Assembly: GCA_934636825.1 (NCBI GenBank)
Contig: CAKUBG010000021.1
Coordinates: 1 to 48,030 of the forward strand
DNA: 48,030 nt
Source of the DNA: an uncultured bacterium
GTDB lineage: Bacteria; Vulcanimicrobiota; Xenobia; Xenobiales; Xenobiaceae
Reading direction: 5' to 3'
Shown here: positions 1 through 8,595 of the stretch, one piece after another
Numbering within the stretch: position 1 is the first letter of the stretch
How the letters are laid out: each line of letters begins with the position of its first letter
Translations under genes and position numbers: made by a program
The notes under the pieces: generated by a model
What the model was told of the DNA's origin: nothing
Databases searched by the model: none
The model's input: only the letters and a program-made list of their open reading frames with translations

Positions 1-311
1 TTGACGATGAATTAAGCAATATACTCAACTCATAAAGCTATGGAGAGGTGTTCAACTTAATATTGCAATTTAAAAAAAATGTTTAAAAATGTTTACTTCT
101 TTGATTTTAGCCTTTATCTTGAGCCAACTCCCCAAAAACAGCCTATCCTTAAGCTAAAAGAACTTTTTGTTCATATTTTATTAACAAAACTGTAACTAAG
201 CAGGTTCATTTTATTTGAGTTGGTATTATATACTTAGGGAGAGTAAAGTTTTCTTCAACAAAGGACTTTGTATTTCCGGCGTTACTTTGGTAGCGATGAA
301 AGGAGTACGAG
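1..311. other. AT-rich leader region before the first gene
   Basis: No gene is supported here. A short open frame running in from the left edge stops at position 15, which could be the tail of an upstream gene but is too short to judge. A possible -10 element (TATACT, 229-234) lies about 80 bases before the first start codon, with only a weak -35 candidate (TTCATT, 205-210, spacing 18). The promoter is therefore tentative. Confidence 0.4.
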
Positions 312-725
312 ATGGCAGATGACCATCAGGATAAAATTGAACAAATAAGAGCGCGACGCAGTCGCGACAGCGTTCAGTTAGGTTACAATCCATATGATAT
401 TCAGCAGCAGCAACAGCAAGTAGGCGGAGTCGGTGCTGCCGGAGTCAGTGGAGTTGGCGGTGCCTCTGCAGCCCGAGGCGTGCAAGGCATTGGCGACGAC
501 AACAATTCCATCCTTGGAGCGGACTTTAAAAGCCCGTGGCTGCGCGACCGAGTTACCCTGAGCTTGGAAGGCCAAATGGCTCTTCTAGAACAGCGTGCCG
601 CCGGCCGTACGAACATTGTCGATCTCGGCTACAGCAATCGCAACTCGTTCGTATCGTTTAGCAACGGTGCTTCCGTGCAAATTGAGCCTCCCGGTACCTA
701 CAGGCTCATGTATAATCGCGGTTAG
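312..725 (+). CDS. Small Gln/Gly-rich protein of unknown function
   Basis: I do not recognise this 137-residue protein. An AGGAG ribosome binding site at about 301-305 precedes the ATG, and a clear terminator follows the stop, so it is very likely a real single-gene transcript. The N-terminus is charged (about 1-20). A run of six glutamines follows near residues 32-37, then a Gly/Val/Ala-rich linker (about 38-60). The C-terminal half (about 70-137) is more complex, with an alternating polar/hydrophobic pattern that suggests a small beta-rich domain. There is no signal peptide or membrane segment, so it is probably cytoplasmic. A role as an adaptor or structural protein is speculation. Confidence 0.7.
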   Translation: MADDHQDKIEQIRARRSRDSVQLGYNPYDIQQQQQQVGGVGAAGVSGVGGASAARGVQGIGDDNNSILGADFKSPWLRDRVTLSLEGQMALLEQRAAGRTNIVDLGYSNRNSFVSFSNGASVQIEPPGTYRLMYNRG

Positions 726-743
726 TCCCCTACCCTATATCGT

Positions 744-797
744 AAAAAAGCGACAGTTCCCAGCTTATTTGGGCTAGGTTGTCGCTTTTTGTTTTTC
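744..797 (+). terminator. Rho-independent terminator after the first gene
   Basis: The arms AAAAAGCGAC and GTCGCTTTTT enclose a second small stem (CCCA/TGGG) and are followed by a T-rich tail. The A-rich left arm means it could also stop transcripts arriving from the opposite strand, which suits the convergent gene ending at 841. Confidence 0.85.
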
Positions 798-840
798 TAA
801 ATAAGGTGGCGCCGTTTTTTAACGTCGCTAAAGGAAAGCC

Positions 841-2334
841 CTAATTGTAGACGCAAAATTTTACGACCATTTGGGGAAGATACATCGTATCATTTGGAGC
901 TTCACGGCAAGCTTCTAAAAGCCATTCGGGATAAATTCCCTCTTCATTCAGTTTAATTAAATCACGATTTACCAAACCGAAGGGACGTCTACTGAACATT
1001 TTTTGCGCCTGAGGCACAGGATAAGCTTTTAGTAAAGCTTCTACCCTATAATAGGTAAAAAATTCCAAAGCGTTAGTCTCTACTTGCATATAAGTCGATA
1101 AAGATATCGCTATACCAAGCAAAGCCAAACCTATTTTACTCTTCCATGTGGAAAAGTTTAGCGCCCAATCTTCCATAACCAAAAGCGCCGGCCAAGATAA
1201 TTCACTAAGAATAAACAAAAGATACCTCGGCCCATATCCCCAATGACCTCCCCAATTGACAAATTTGGAATTTACCAACAAGAAGACAAAGAAAGTGGAA
1301 CCTACTAGCCAACTTTCACGAGGAAAGCGTACCCCAAATTTTTTTGCTCCCAATAAAGCAAAAATAAGCAACGGTTGATAGAGAAAAATGCTCTTGTCTT
1401 TGCTGAAGAGGAAGCCTACCAAGCCTTCTAAGAGGTTGCCACCAAAAGCATCCGCTTCGCGGCTCCATTGTGTATAACCGCTATTAAAGGGACTGCCGAA
1501 GCGCCAATAATTGGCGCCCAAAAACAATACGGCCAAGCAAATCAAGGGAACGATTATCCAAGAGGAATGCCAACAAATTTTAGAAGACAAATTTTGATCG
1601 GGTTGTACTCCGCAATTCGAGTTGTCAGAATCGGATACTGACGTACAAGGCCGAAGCAACACTGCCAGCCAAATGGGCACAAGCAAAATATATATGCTCT
1701 TGAGCATAACCAAGCTAATTAAGCTAGACCAAACTCCAACCCACAGATAAGGAGAAATCTTTTGACTTTGCGCTTTAGCTCTCAAAATACTCAATGCAAC
1801 AGCGAAAAAGACAGCCGCCATAGTCCATTGAAAGATTTCACCACTTTGAGCACGCAAATAATTCCAACCAAAGCTGCCAAATAGGCACATCAAAGTCCAG
1901 ACTGCAGCGATCTCCTTACGTCGACAAAATAACGAAGCTCCCCAATACAGAGCTGCTGCCAACCCCAACGTCCAAAGCAAATTGTAATAATTGAGTGTTG
2001 CAACAAATGAAGTTGAACTTAAGTTTCCACTGTATAGCGGAGCATGGCCGGAAAAATTCCACCAAGCAACAACCGGAAGCATAAATAAGCTGTTAAATAA
2101 GCCGTATTTGCTGTAATATTTGCCGCTATTCTCGTTATAGAAGCAATACTGCCCTATCTCCAATTGTGAAGCATATTGAGCCGGAATATCATCTCGACCT
2201 TCAAGCCAAGCTTGCGCCTGAGCCCGCATCCAGTAAGGATCGCCAATGTAAAAATTTTTAGGAAAGCTGGCAACGTCGATCAACAATACAGCCAAAAGTA
2301 AAACGCAAAGGACAAGCCCAGACGACATTTTCAT
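841..2334 (-). CDS. Polytopic membrane protein, probable GT-C fold glycosyltransferase
   Basis: This 497-residue protein has roughly eleven hydrophobic segments. Two features are typical of the GT-C membrane glycosyltransferase group (PMT/ArnT-like, using lipid-linked sugars). One is an acidic first outer loop (GDPYWMRAQAQAW near residue 31) followed by a KYYSKYGLFNSLFMLP stretch. The other is a late GGHWGYGPRYLLF motif near residue 365. By analogy it would move a sugar from a polyprenyl-phosphate carrier onto a protein or glycan outside the membrane; donor and acceptor are unknown. AAGGAA sits 8 bases before the ATG. The neighbouring 109-residue gene upstream has its own terminator, so this gene is probably transcribed separately. 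Confidence 0.6.
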   Translation of the reverse strand: MKMSSGLVLCVLLLAVLLIDVASFPKNFYIGDPYWMRAQAQAWLEGRDDIPAQYASQLEIGQYCFYNENSGKYYSKYGLFNSLFMLPVVAWWNFSGHAPLYSGNLSSTSFVATLNYYNLLWTLGLAAALYWGASLFCRRKEIAAVWTLMCLFGSFGWNYLRAQSGEIFQWTMAAVFFAVALSILRAKAQSQKISPYLWVGVWSSLISLVMLKSIYILLVPIWLAVLLRPCTSVSDSDNSNCGVQPDQNLSSKICWHSSWIIVPLICLAVLFLGANYWRFGSPFNSGYTQWSREADAFGGNLLEGLVGFLFSKDKSIFLYQPLLIFALLGAKKFGVRFPRESWLVGSTFFVFLLVNSKFVNWGGHWGYGPRYLLFILSELSWPALLVMEDWALNFSTWKSKIGLALLGIAISLSTYMQVETNALEFFTYYRVEALLKAYPVPQAQKMFSRRPFGLVNRDLIKLNEEGIYPEWLLEACREAPNDTMYLPQMVVKFCVYN

Positions 2335-2374
2335 AAATAAAATTCCTTATAGTTGGCAACTACAATCGGTGAGC

Positions 2375-2418
2375 CTAAAAAATTTGGCTGTTTCTAAGGT
2401 TACTTAGAAACAGCCAAG
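2375..2418 (-). terminator. Perfect 15-bp stem terminator
   Basis: The arms 2385-2399 and 2404-2418 are exact inverted repeats with a 4-base loop. On the minus strand they are followed by a run of T (2376-2384 on the plus strand reads as A). It ends the transcript of the small secreted protein gene just upstream. Confidence 0.92.
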
Positions 2419-2443
2419 TACACAGGGTAAGATTCCCCTACTA

Positions 2444-2773
2444 CTATTTGTAGACGATTTCGAAACGATCTTTGCTTCCAAAAGGAGCAACTACTATTTC
2501 TTTTTCGTAACGGCGATCTAAAATTTCCGAAAATTTCCAACGCTTATCGCCATCTTTAAATTTAACGGTAATGTACATACCTTCTATTTCGATAGGCATC
2601 TTCTCGTCAATAATTTGCTTAGTGGTGAGGTTCTTTACTCTGGCTACAAAACTACCATCATATTTGCCACTCTCATTGCTGTAACTGCTAGCCGCGTAGG
2701 CGCCTATAGACAAACAGCAAAACATTCCCAAGGTGAATAATAAAGTACAAACTTTGGCTAATAACTTGCCCAT
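2444..2773 (-). CDS. Small secreted protein of unknown function
   Basis: This 109-residue protein starts with a Lys followed by a hydrophobic core and a likely signal peptidase I site after AYA (about residue 27), so the mature part is about 82 residues and exported. The mature region is basic and predicted beta-rich (VARVKNLTTKQII, MYITVKFKDGDKRWKF). No cysteine is present in the mature part. The start is supported by AGAGGAA 7 bases upstream, and a perfect terminator follows the gene. I recognise no family. Confidence 0.7.
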   Translation of the reverse strand: MGKLLAKVCTLLFTLGMFCCLSIGAYAASSYSNESGKYDGSFVARVKNLTTKQIIDEKMPIEIEGMYITVKFKDGDKRWKFSEILDRRYEKEIVVAPFGSKDRFEIVYK

Positions 2774-2833
2774 AATGCGTTCCTCTAAATAATAGATATA
2801 GTGTAAGTCGTGATATTTCGCCTTTTGTTCTTA

Positions 2834-4213
2834 CTAATCTAAAACAAAAGTCGCTGTTGATCCGCCACCGGAAGTAACATTACAAAGCGAAGTGCCGGAC
2901 AAACGAGTCATAAAGCTGGAAATGCGACCGTCAAAAACATATGGATCCAAGTCAACAGCGTATTCGCCCATTTCTACAGCAGAACCGTTCCAACTTGGAT
3001 AGTGTTCCCTGGCTACATTTACTCTAACCTGAACTAGATAATCGTTATTGAGACACTTTTCCATAGCTTGTTCCCAAGCAGACTGATCACTCTCCCAACC
3101 GATAATGATACCGTGCCCGCCGTAATCGTCGTTAGGCTTCATAACTAAATTATTCTTATTGGCTCGTACCCACTCCAATAAGTTAATTTTAGCTCCATTG
3201 GGGCCGGTTGTATTTTCATCAAGAAGCATACGCGTCCAAGGAATATGGGAATAAACGGCTTGCAACTGCTGTTCGGTAAAACCTTCTTGGTATTTGGGAT
3301 CGGTTAAAATAGCGAAAATAGCTTTTTTGTGGAAAATCTTGCAGCGGAAAGAATTTACAAAACACGCAGCTTGATTTTTGTAAGCTTCCCAAACGGCTTT
3401 ACACTCGGAAGCATGCTCCAAATATTCATTGATAAGTAAACGCTTGTAAAAAATGTGGATTTGCTGTCCTTGATAACTAAGTACACCATTATGGTACTCC
3501 AATTGACGCGGATCGGCAATTAAACACTTATAACCACATTTTTGGAAATGATCCCGAATGCGACGGAACTCCGGAGCAGTTGGCAAACCTTCATAATCTA
3601 TAATGCCTATGGTGGGCTTTTCGGTACCGCCCCACTCTTCGTAGGCGTCTAAAAGAGATTGTAATAAACGATCGGCCGTGTAGTAAGCCTGGCAAGGGAA
3701 AGCCCTCATAAAATCATGGAAGAGCTCGGTATGCAAGAAGCTTTTAATCATATCATCAGAATAGACGACGCCGGCCGGAGTCTCGGCATTATATTCGACA
3801 AATTGCAAAGTGCCGCCCATAAGGAAACTGTCCAAACGAGAGGATACGGAAATCTCTTTATAACCCGGATCGATCTCGATAAGACGACGGTCATCATCGG
3901 TTAAGCCTAATCTGACTTTCAGTTCTTCTTCACTGAGTAAACGCGGAGCTATAGCTTTAAGAGCTCGACAAATTCCACGCACAGCATCTTGAATGAGCAA
4001 CATTTGCTCGCGGCCAATAAAATGAGGACGTAGAAACGGACACAAAAAACGCCCTCCAAATTCGACATCACGCTTGCGCAGCTCACTTTGCAATTCTTCA
4101 GCAAAAGCAGCAACATCACATTTTTCCAAGAGCTCATGGTAGTGAGCGATAGCCGCCTGACGATACGGCTCACGAGCCGCTGCCATTAGCATAAGATCTA
4201 CAACGTCTGCCAT
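2834..4213 (-). CDS. ATP-grasp-like protein (possible circularly permuted type)
   Basis: This 459-residue soluble protein carries a C-terminal nucleotide-binding signature. NNLVMKPNDDYGGHGI (about residue 360) resembles the ATP-grasp lysine strand with its glycine-rich loop. A final RLSGTSLCNVTSGGGSTAT segment (about 440-455) resembles the ligand/metal-binding end of permuted ATP-grasp proteins and glutathionylspermidine synthase-like enzymes. FVEYNAETPAGVVY (about 138) looks like a substrate-side motif. Family members ligate a carboxylate to an amine using ATP; the substrate here is unknown. GGTGAGG lies 9 bases before the ATG. It has no obvious operon partner. The class is fairly secure, the reaction is not. 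Confidence 0.65.
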   Translation of the reverse strand: MADVVDLMLMAAAREPYRQAAIAHYHELLEKCDVAAFAEELQSELRKRDVEFGGRFLCPFLRPHFIGREQMLLIQDAVRGICRALKAIAPRLLSEEELKVRLGLTDDDRRLIEIDPGYKEISVSSRLDSFLMGGTLQFVEYNAETPAGVVYSDDMIKSFLHTELFHDFMRAFPCQAYYTADRLLQSLLDAYEEWGGTEKPTIGIIDYEGLPTAPEFRRIRDHFQKCGYKCLIADPRQLEYHNGVLSYQGQQIHIFYKRLLINEYLEHASECKAVWEAYKNQAACFVNSFRCKIFHKKAIFAILTDPKYQEGFTEQQLQAVYSHIPWTRMLLDENTTGPNGAKINLLEWVRANKNNLVMKPNDDYGGHGIIIGWESDQSAWEQAMEKCLNNDYLVQVRVNVAREHYPSWNGSAVEMGEYAVDLDPYVFDGRISSFMTRLSGTSLCNVTSGGGSTATFVLD

Positions 4214-4240
4214 TTATTTCAGCCTCACCATTAAAACTTT

Positions 4241-4341
4241 TGCAACCTTCAGTCCATTTTTACCGATTTGCAAATTTAACTAGATGGGGGGGTTCTCTAC
4301 GCAAAAATGTTTGCCTGCTTAAAGTCCTCTGGAAGGTTGCA
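4241..4341. repeat. Spaced inverted repeat in a divergent promoter region
   Basis: TGCAACCTTC (4241-4250) and its exact complement GAAGGTTGCA (4332-4341) lie 81 bases apart between the ATP-grasp gene and the next operon. Both genes are transcribed away from it. It could be a pair of regulator half-sites or the base of a long hairpin. The function is not known. Confidence 0.4.
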
Positions 4342-4504
4342 GCCATAGGTAATTAAAAAATTCACGTTTGTTTGTTGGCAAGCTAAAATTTGAAGGATAC
4401 TATTTTTTTCAACAGAATTTCCCGCCACCGAAGCCGTCTGGGAGTGAGATCGAAAAGTAAGGTCAGCCGACGGACTTTCGCTGATTTAAGGACTTTATAG
4501 GAAC

Positions 4505-6766
4505 ATGACTGATAACAACTCTCCCCATATACCAACTTCCGACAACGACACCGCAAAACAGAATGACAATATTAATAAACTTCGCTTAAACTTTAATGGT
4601 TCTCTCGGAAGCGGCAGCGAATCCGGTTCTTCCGGTAAATCTGGAGAGTCTATCGGCAGCGTCTCCCAAAACACGCCCAACTCGGAAGCGCCATTGCTTT
4701 CCGGTTTAAAAACCGAGAAATCATCTTCCGGTGAATTGAAGTTGAACCCCCTTTCCAAGTCCGTAAAGAAATCTAGTTCTTCCGAAAGCAATGTGCCTGT
4801 GCCCTCTCCCAAAATTGGCTCCGCGCCAGCGCTTCCTAAAGATGACACCGAACAACAGCCGTCGAGTGTATCCGCTTCTGCCACTCTCGAAGGTAAAATC
4901 GATGCTGTTTCCCAGAAAAATCATAATTCTTCCTCAGAAAAACAGGCAGCCGTTCCATCAGCCTCAAACAGCTTTCCTAATGCTTCCGCTGCAGTCACTG
5001 CTCCGACATCAGTTACCGAAAACACAGTGATAAAAAAAAGCGGAGAAAATAAAAAGGTTGACAGCGGAAGTAGTTCGGCAGCCTCTAAAGCAAGCTTAGT
5101 CGGAGAATCTTCTTCTAAAACTCGGGGGGCAGAAGCTGAACCCACTGCAGCACGTCGCTTAGCCCCTCCGTTGGAAGCTCCTAAAGTAAATCCAAACCAA
5201 TCGTCCGCCTCCGTAAAAAAAGCTTCTTCTGGTCAGGAATTAGCCAAAATAGCAACAGCTTCTGCAAATAAAGCTACTTCCCAACAAATTGACAAAGCAA
5301 CACCTACGGCGGAAGATCCAAAAGAGATTACCACAAGCGAAAATAAATATGTTTCATCTTCGCTTCCTCAAAAGCAAGCAGCGGATAAAGCCAACTTGCA
5401 AGATTTGCTTATATTGGCAGTCTATTTAGTCTTTTTGAGTGGCTTTTTAGCTTGGGGAGTTAACAGCTTGCTCACCTGGAAACACGATGTCGATATACAG
5501 CCAGAAACTTCCTACACTCAACTTTGCTGGTCTCAAGACGGAGAATCACTGGCTTTTGTTCGCGATGAGATAAAACAAATATCTAAGGGTAAATCTGTAA
5601 AAAGCTCACTCTGGATAAATGAGCGCTTCAGCGATCAGGCTTCCCGTTTGCAAGACAATTTGCCAGAAGCTTACAAATTGATCGGTTGGTTTGCCAATGA
5701 CTCTTTGATTGTGCTCAACTCTGCTAATCGTCCCTTAGATCTTGAAAAATTTAAACAAGTTGACGGCAAGAAAAAAGATAATTCAACCTCAAACGAAAGC
5801 CAAACTAAAGAAGAGACTATTCAGCTGACAGAAGCAAATTCTCAAGAGTTATGTGGAGTTGCCGAGGGAAATAATGAAGTAAAGCCAGGTTTATCTTTCG
5901 CAGAAGTAAAAGTTGACGATCAATCAATTCGTTATCTAAATTTGCCCATAGAAAACACCCAGGTCGTCGGTCATAGCAAAGATGAAGTGTTTATGGCTCA
6001 ATACTTGACTTCAGATAGGGATCGAGGCCAAATAAACCTCCTTTCTTACAAACCGGGCAGTACAGAAGCCAAAGTTTTGGTATCCGTTCCCTCGCGTCAA
6101 AAAGAAATGATGCACGTAGATAGCGTAGTAGCTTCTCCTGATAATGAAAAATTGGCTATTGTTATTTCTGTAGTAGCCTCTTTAAGTAAAGAGGTCAGCG
6201 AGGACGACGACACCCCTCTGGGAGTTTGGCTTTTCAGTAGAGATAGTAAAGCTTTAGCTTGGACTACTATTGCCGCCAACAATGCTCGCGATCTTAGTGT
6301 CGTATGGTCAAAAGACTCCAAATGGCTCGGCGGCGTTGCTCGCTATGTAGATGAGGCTGAACTCTTTGCTTTTTATGGCGATAATAATTGCCAAGCAGCC
6401 AAATTGCGCGGCGTTCCTCAAGACGGTGAGATTATTCCCTTAATAACCAGCAGTGCTCACGCTCTGACTTTTGTTTCCCTCAATCGTGTCGATTGTTATG
6501 ATTTTGATCAGCAGAAGAATATGCCTCTGCTATCTTCGAACAATCTGGAACGTGTTCCCAGCAATTTTGCGGTAGGCTCCAGTGGAGCAGTGGCCTATGT
6601 CTCCAACCAATACGATATGAAGAATATTTATATATGCTCTTTGAATAATCCCAGTTCGCATAAGATAAATATCCCTGACGATTCCGCCAAGCAAGCTTGG
6701 TATTACCACCAAGCCGGCAATCTCCAATATGCGCTCGATTATTGGTTAAAAACAGAGCAAAAATAA
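4505..6766 (+). CDS. Membrane-anchored protein, Ser-rich cytoplasmic region plus propeller-like domain
   Basis: This 753-residue protein is built in three parts. Residues 1 to about 290 are low-complexity, rich in Ser, Lys, Ala and Pro, and probably disordered. One transmembrane helix follows at about 298-322 (LLILAVYLVFLSGFLAWGV). A C-terminal part of about 430 residues has repeats resembling TolB/WD-type blades (CWSQDGESLAFVRD, VASPDNEKLAIVI, VVWSKDSKWLGGVA). The lack of a signal peptide suggests the tail is inside and the propeller outside. It is the first gene of a run leading into complex I-like membrane proteins; the next gene starts 15 bases after its stop. No enzyme motif is visible. 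A scaffold or assembly role is an inference from context only. Confidence 0.65.
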   Translation: MTDNNSPHIPTSDNDTAKQNDNINKLRLNFNGSLGSGSESGSSGKSGESIGSVSQNTPNSEAPLLSGLKTEKSSSGELKLNPLSKSVKKSSSSESNVPVPSPKIGSAPALPKDDTEQQPSSVSASATLEGKIDAVSQKNHNSSSEKQAAVPSASNSFPNASAAVTAPTSVTENTVIKKSGENKKVDSGSSSAASKASLVGESSSKTRGAEAEPTAARRLAPPLEAPKVNPNQSSASVKKASSGQELAKIATASANKATSQQIDKATPTAEDPKEITTSENKYVSSSLPQKQAADKANLQDLLILAVYLVFLSGFLAWGVNSLLTWKHDVDIQPETSYTQLCWSQDGESLAFVRDEIKQISKGKSVKSSLWINERFSDQASRLQDNLPEAYKLIGWFANDSLIVLNSANRPLDLEKFKQVDGKKKDNSTSNESQTKEETIQLTEANSQELCGVAEGNNEVKPGLSFAEVKVDDQSIRYLNLPIENTQVVGHSKDEVFMAQYLTSDRDRGQINLLSYKPGSTEAKVLVSVPSRQKEMMHVDSVVASPDNEKLAIVISVVASLSKEVSEDDDTPLGVWLFSRDSKALAWTTIAANNARDLSVVWSKDSKWLGGVARYVDEAELFAFYGDNNCQAAKLRGVPQDGEIIPLITSSAHALTFVSLNRVDCYDFDQQKNMPLLSSNNLERVPSNFAVGSSGAVAYVSNQYDMKNIYICSLNNPSSHKINIPDDSAKQAWYYHQAGNLQYALDYWLKTEQK

Positions 6767-6781
6767 GAAAGGCAGCAAAAA

Positions 6782-8308
6782 ATGAAGTACGGTACCCATC
6801 TTTTGAGTTTAACTTTGTGCTTTACGGCGCTGGGATTGAGCTTAGCTTGCATAAGTTGCTCCGACAGTGACGAAAGCGGTAGCTTGAGTTTTAAAGTTAT
6901 CAATTCCGGCTCCCCTGCCGATCCGCAAATTTTTATTCCCGAAGGTACAAAAAATTTAAAATTGGAAGTTTTTCAAGAGCCTTCGGTTACAGGCAAAAAA
7001 GTAGCCTTTTCCAATTCTTCTACTTCTGAAAGTAGCAATTCGCAAACTGACAGTAAAGCCAAAACTGAAGCGGAATTGGCTGACCAAGGGCAACCTCTCT
7101 ATGCTTTAGGCACTTCCAGTAAAGATAAAGACAAAAAGAAAAACGAAGGCAAAACTTATTATTCAACTTCCGTAGCTTATAATGGCGGTGAACCGGAACT
7201 CTCTTTAGAGGGAATCCAAGATGGAGATTGGGTAGTAAGAGTTTCGGCTTTAGACAATGGCAACAATGTTTTAGCCTACTATCAGGATGGTTTAACGGTC
7301 AACGGCGGCAGCCGCTCGCTCAAAGGTTGGCTTCAGCCAGGTACAGCCCCTTCCGGTTATTTATATGCTGCCCACACTGCCAACGGAACAGTCAGCCGCA
7401 TCAGTCTTTATAGCAATCTTATCGATAGTATAAAACTCAATTCTGGCAATCCTGCTTATCTTTTTGCCAAGCGCACTGAAAAGCCGTCTTTCAGCGATAT
7501 TTTTTACGCTACTACCGGTGGAGTGAAAATTTTACAATTAACTCCCAGCTTTGTAGATAAAAAAATAGATGTCGAAGATATTGCTTTTCCCACCGACGGC
7601 GCCTTCGTGCGCAGCAGTCAGAGCGGAGACAGCGCTGCTATTTCTTTCTTTAGAGAAGGCTTAGTTCGCTTTTTCGACTTCAGTCAAGAATCTAATTACG
7701 ATTATGTTTATACAGGTTCCGGAACCAATTACATAAGCCATTTGACGAATAATAGCCAAGTTTGGGTATGTAACGAAAATGAATACGATCTCAGTTTAGT
7801 AGACATAAACAGTCACAGCTTAGTATATGAAGATAATTTGCGTTTAGGCGGCGACGTGCCCAAGGCTGCCGAGCCCAATAGTGATAATACTAAAGTTTGG
7901 GTTATCGGTACACGCTCTTCAGGAGGTTTTGTACGCGCCGTAGACTTTAGCAATCAAGATATGGGCGGACGCAACTGGGGTGAATTTACCACAGATCTGA
8001 GCAATCCGGGCGCTATATATTTAGCTACAGAATCTTTGGGTTGTGTTACTGACAATACACGCGGTGAGTTGATCTTTTTAAAAACAGACAGCCTGGATGA
8101 TAAGGGCAATATCGATGAAGTTTTTGGCAAAAGCGGTTCCCGTTTGCGCCTTCAGGGAGGCGGCGACCAAATCTTATCAGATGGCGCACGTTTGTACATT
8201 TTGCAAATTGCTCAAGGCAAAGTGGCTGTAGTTGATTTAGAAACTAAGGCTGTATCTACTTCTTACAACTTAGGCTCTAATGCTCGCAGCCTCATGTTCG
8301 TCGATTAG
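6782..8308 (+). CDS. Exported, probably lipid-anchored beta-propeller protein
   Basis: This 508-residue protein opens with a hydrophobic export signal that ends in cysteines (SLAC at 23, CISC at 26), an imperfect lipobox. A Ser/Lys-rich linker follows, with an Ig-like stretch near residues 100-180. The rest looks like a YVTN/NHL-type propeller: GYLYAAHTANGTVSRISL, QVWVCNENEYDLSLVDI, LYILQIAQGKVAVVDL. Such propellers usually bind proteins or glycans rather than catalyse. AAAGG lies upstream of the ATG and the gene follows the previous stop by 15 bases, so the two propeller proteins are co-expressed. The partner is unknown; the order suggests the membrane proteins encoded next. Confidence 0.65.
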   Translation: MKYGTHLLSLTLCFTALGLSLACISCSDSDESGSLSFKVINSGSPADPQIFIPEGTKNLKLEVFQEPSVTGKKVAFSNSSTSESSNSQTDSKAKTEAELADQGQPLYALGTSSKDKDKKKNEGKTYYSTSVAYNGGEPELSLEGIQDGDWVVRVSALDNGNNVLAYYQDGLTVNGGSRSLKGWLQPGTAPSGYLYAAHTANGTVSRISLYSNLIDSIKLNSGNPAYLFAKRTEKPSFSDIFYATTGGVKILQLTPSFVDKKIDVEDIAFPTDGAFVRSSQSGDSAAISFFREGLVRFFDFSQESNYDYVYTGSGTNYISHLTNNSQVWVCNENEYDLSLVDINSHSLVYEDNLRLGGDVPKAAEPNSDNTKVWVIGTRSSGGFVRAVDFSNQDMGGRNWGEFTTDLSNPGAIYLATESLGCVTDNTRGELIFLKTDSLDDKGNIDEVFGKSGSRLRLQGGGDQILSDGARLYILQIAQGKVAVVDLETKAVSTSYNLGSNARSLMFVD

Positions 8309-8334
8309 CATTTGCCAAAAATGGATACAATCTT

Positions 8335-8586
8335 ATGACGCGTGACAAATTACCAAGCTATACCATTCCCTCTCATGATTCAACTTCTCACTTGACACAA
8401 GAGAGCCATCCGATACTTGGTTTGTCGGCTGCTTTAAAAATAGTCGCCCTTTTGATTATTGCATCAGGAGCATTGTTCTTAGCTTGCGCTTGGCGTCCCA
8501 TGGTGGAATTGGGATATATTACCCATTTTTTGTGCTTAGCATCCTTTTTAACTTTATGTTTGGGAAGTATAGCTGCGACTAATTAA
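8335..8586 (+). CDS. Small two-helix membrane protein
   Basis: This 83-residue protein has a polar N-terminal 30 residues and two hydrophobic segments (about 32-50 and 58-80). There is no strong ribosome binding site, so translation may depend on coupling to the gene ending 26 bases upstream. It sits exactly where a complex I cluster would have small subunits, but I can see no residue pattern that identifies it as NuoA or another known subunit. It is treated as real because it is flanked tightly by co-directional genes. Confidence 0.5.
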   Translation: MTRDKLPSYTIPSHDSTSHLTQESHPILGLSAALKIVALLIIASGALFLACAWRPMVELGYITHFLCLASFLTLCLGSIAATN

Positions 8587-8595
8587 GCAAACTTT

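Noticed and set aside
4495..5145. Open frames on the minus strand and in other frames across the Ser-rich protein
   Set aside because: They are shadows created by the biased codon content of the low-complexity region and have no start signals.
8335..8586. Assignment as NuoA or another named complex I subunit
   Set aside because: It has two helices rather than three and no matching motif; only its position suggests a link.
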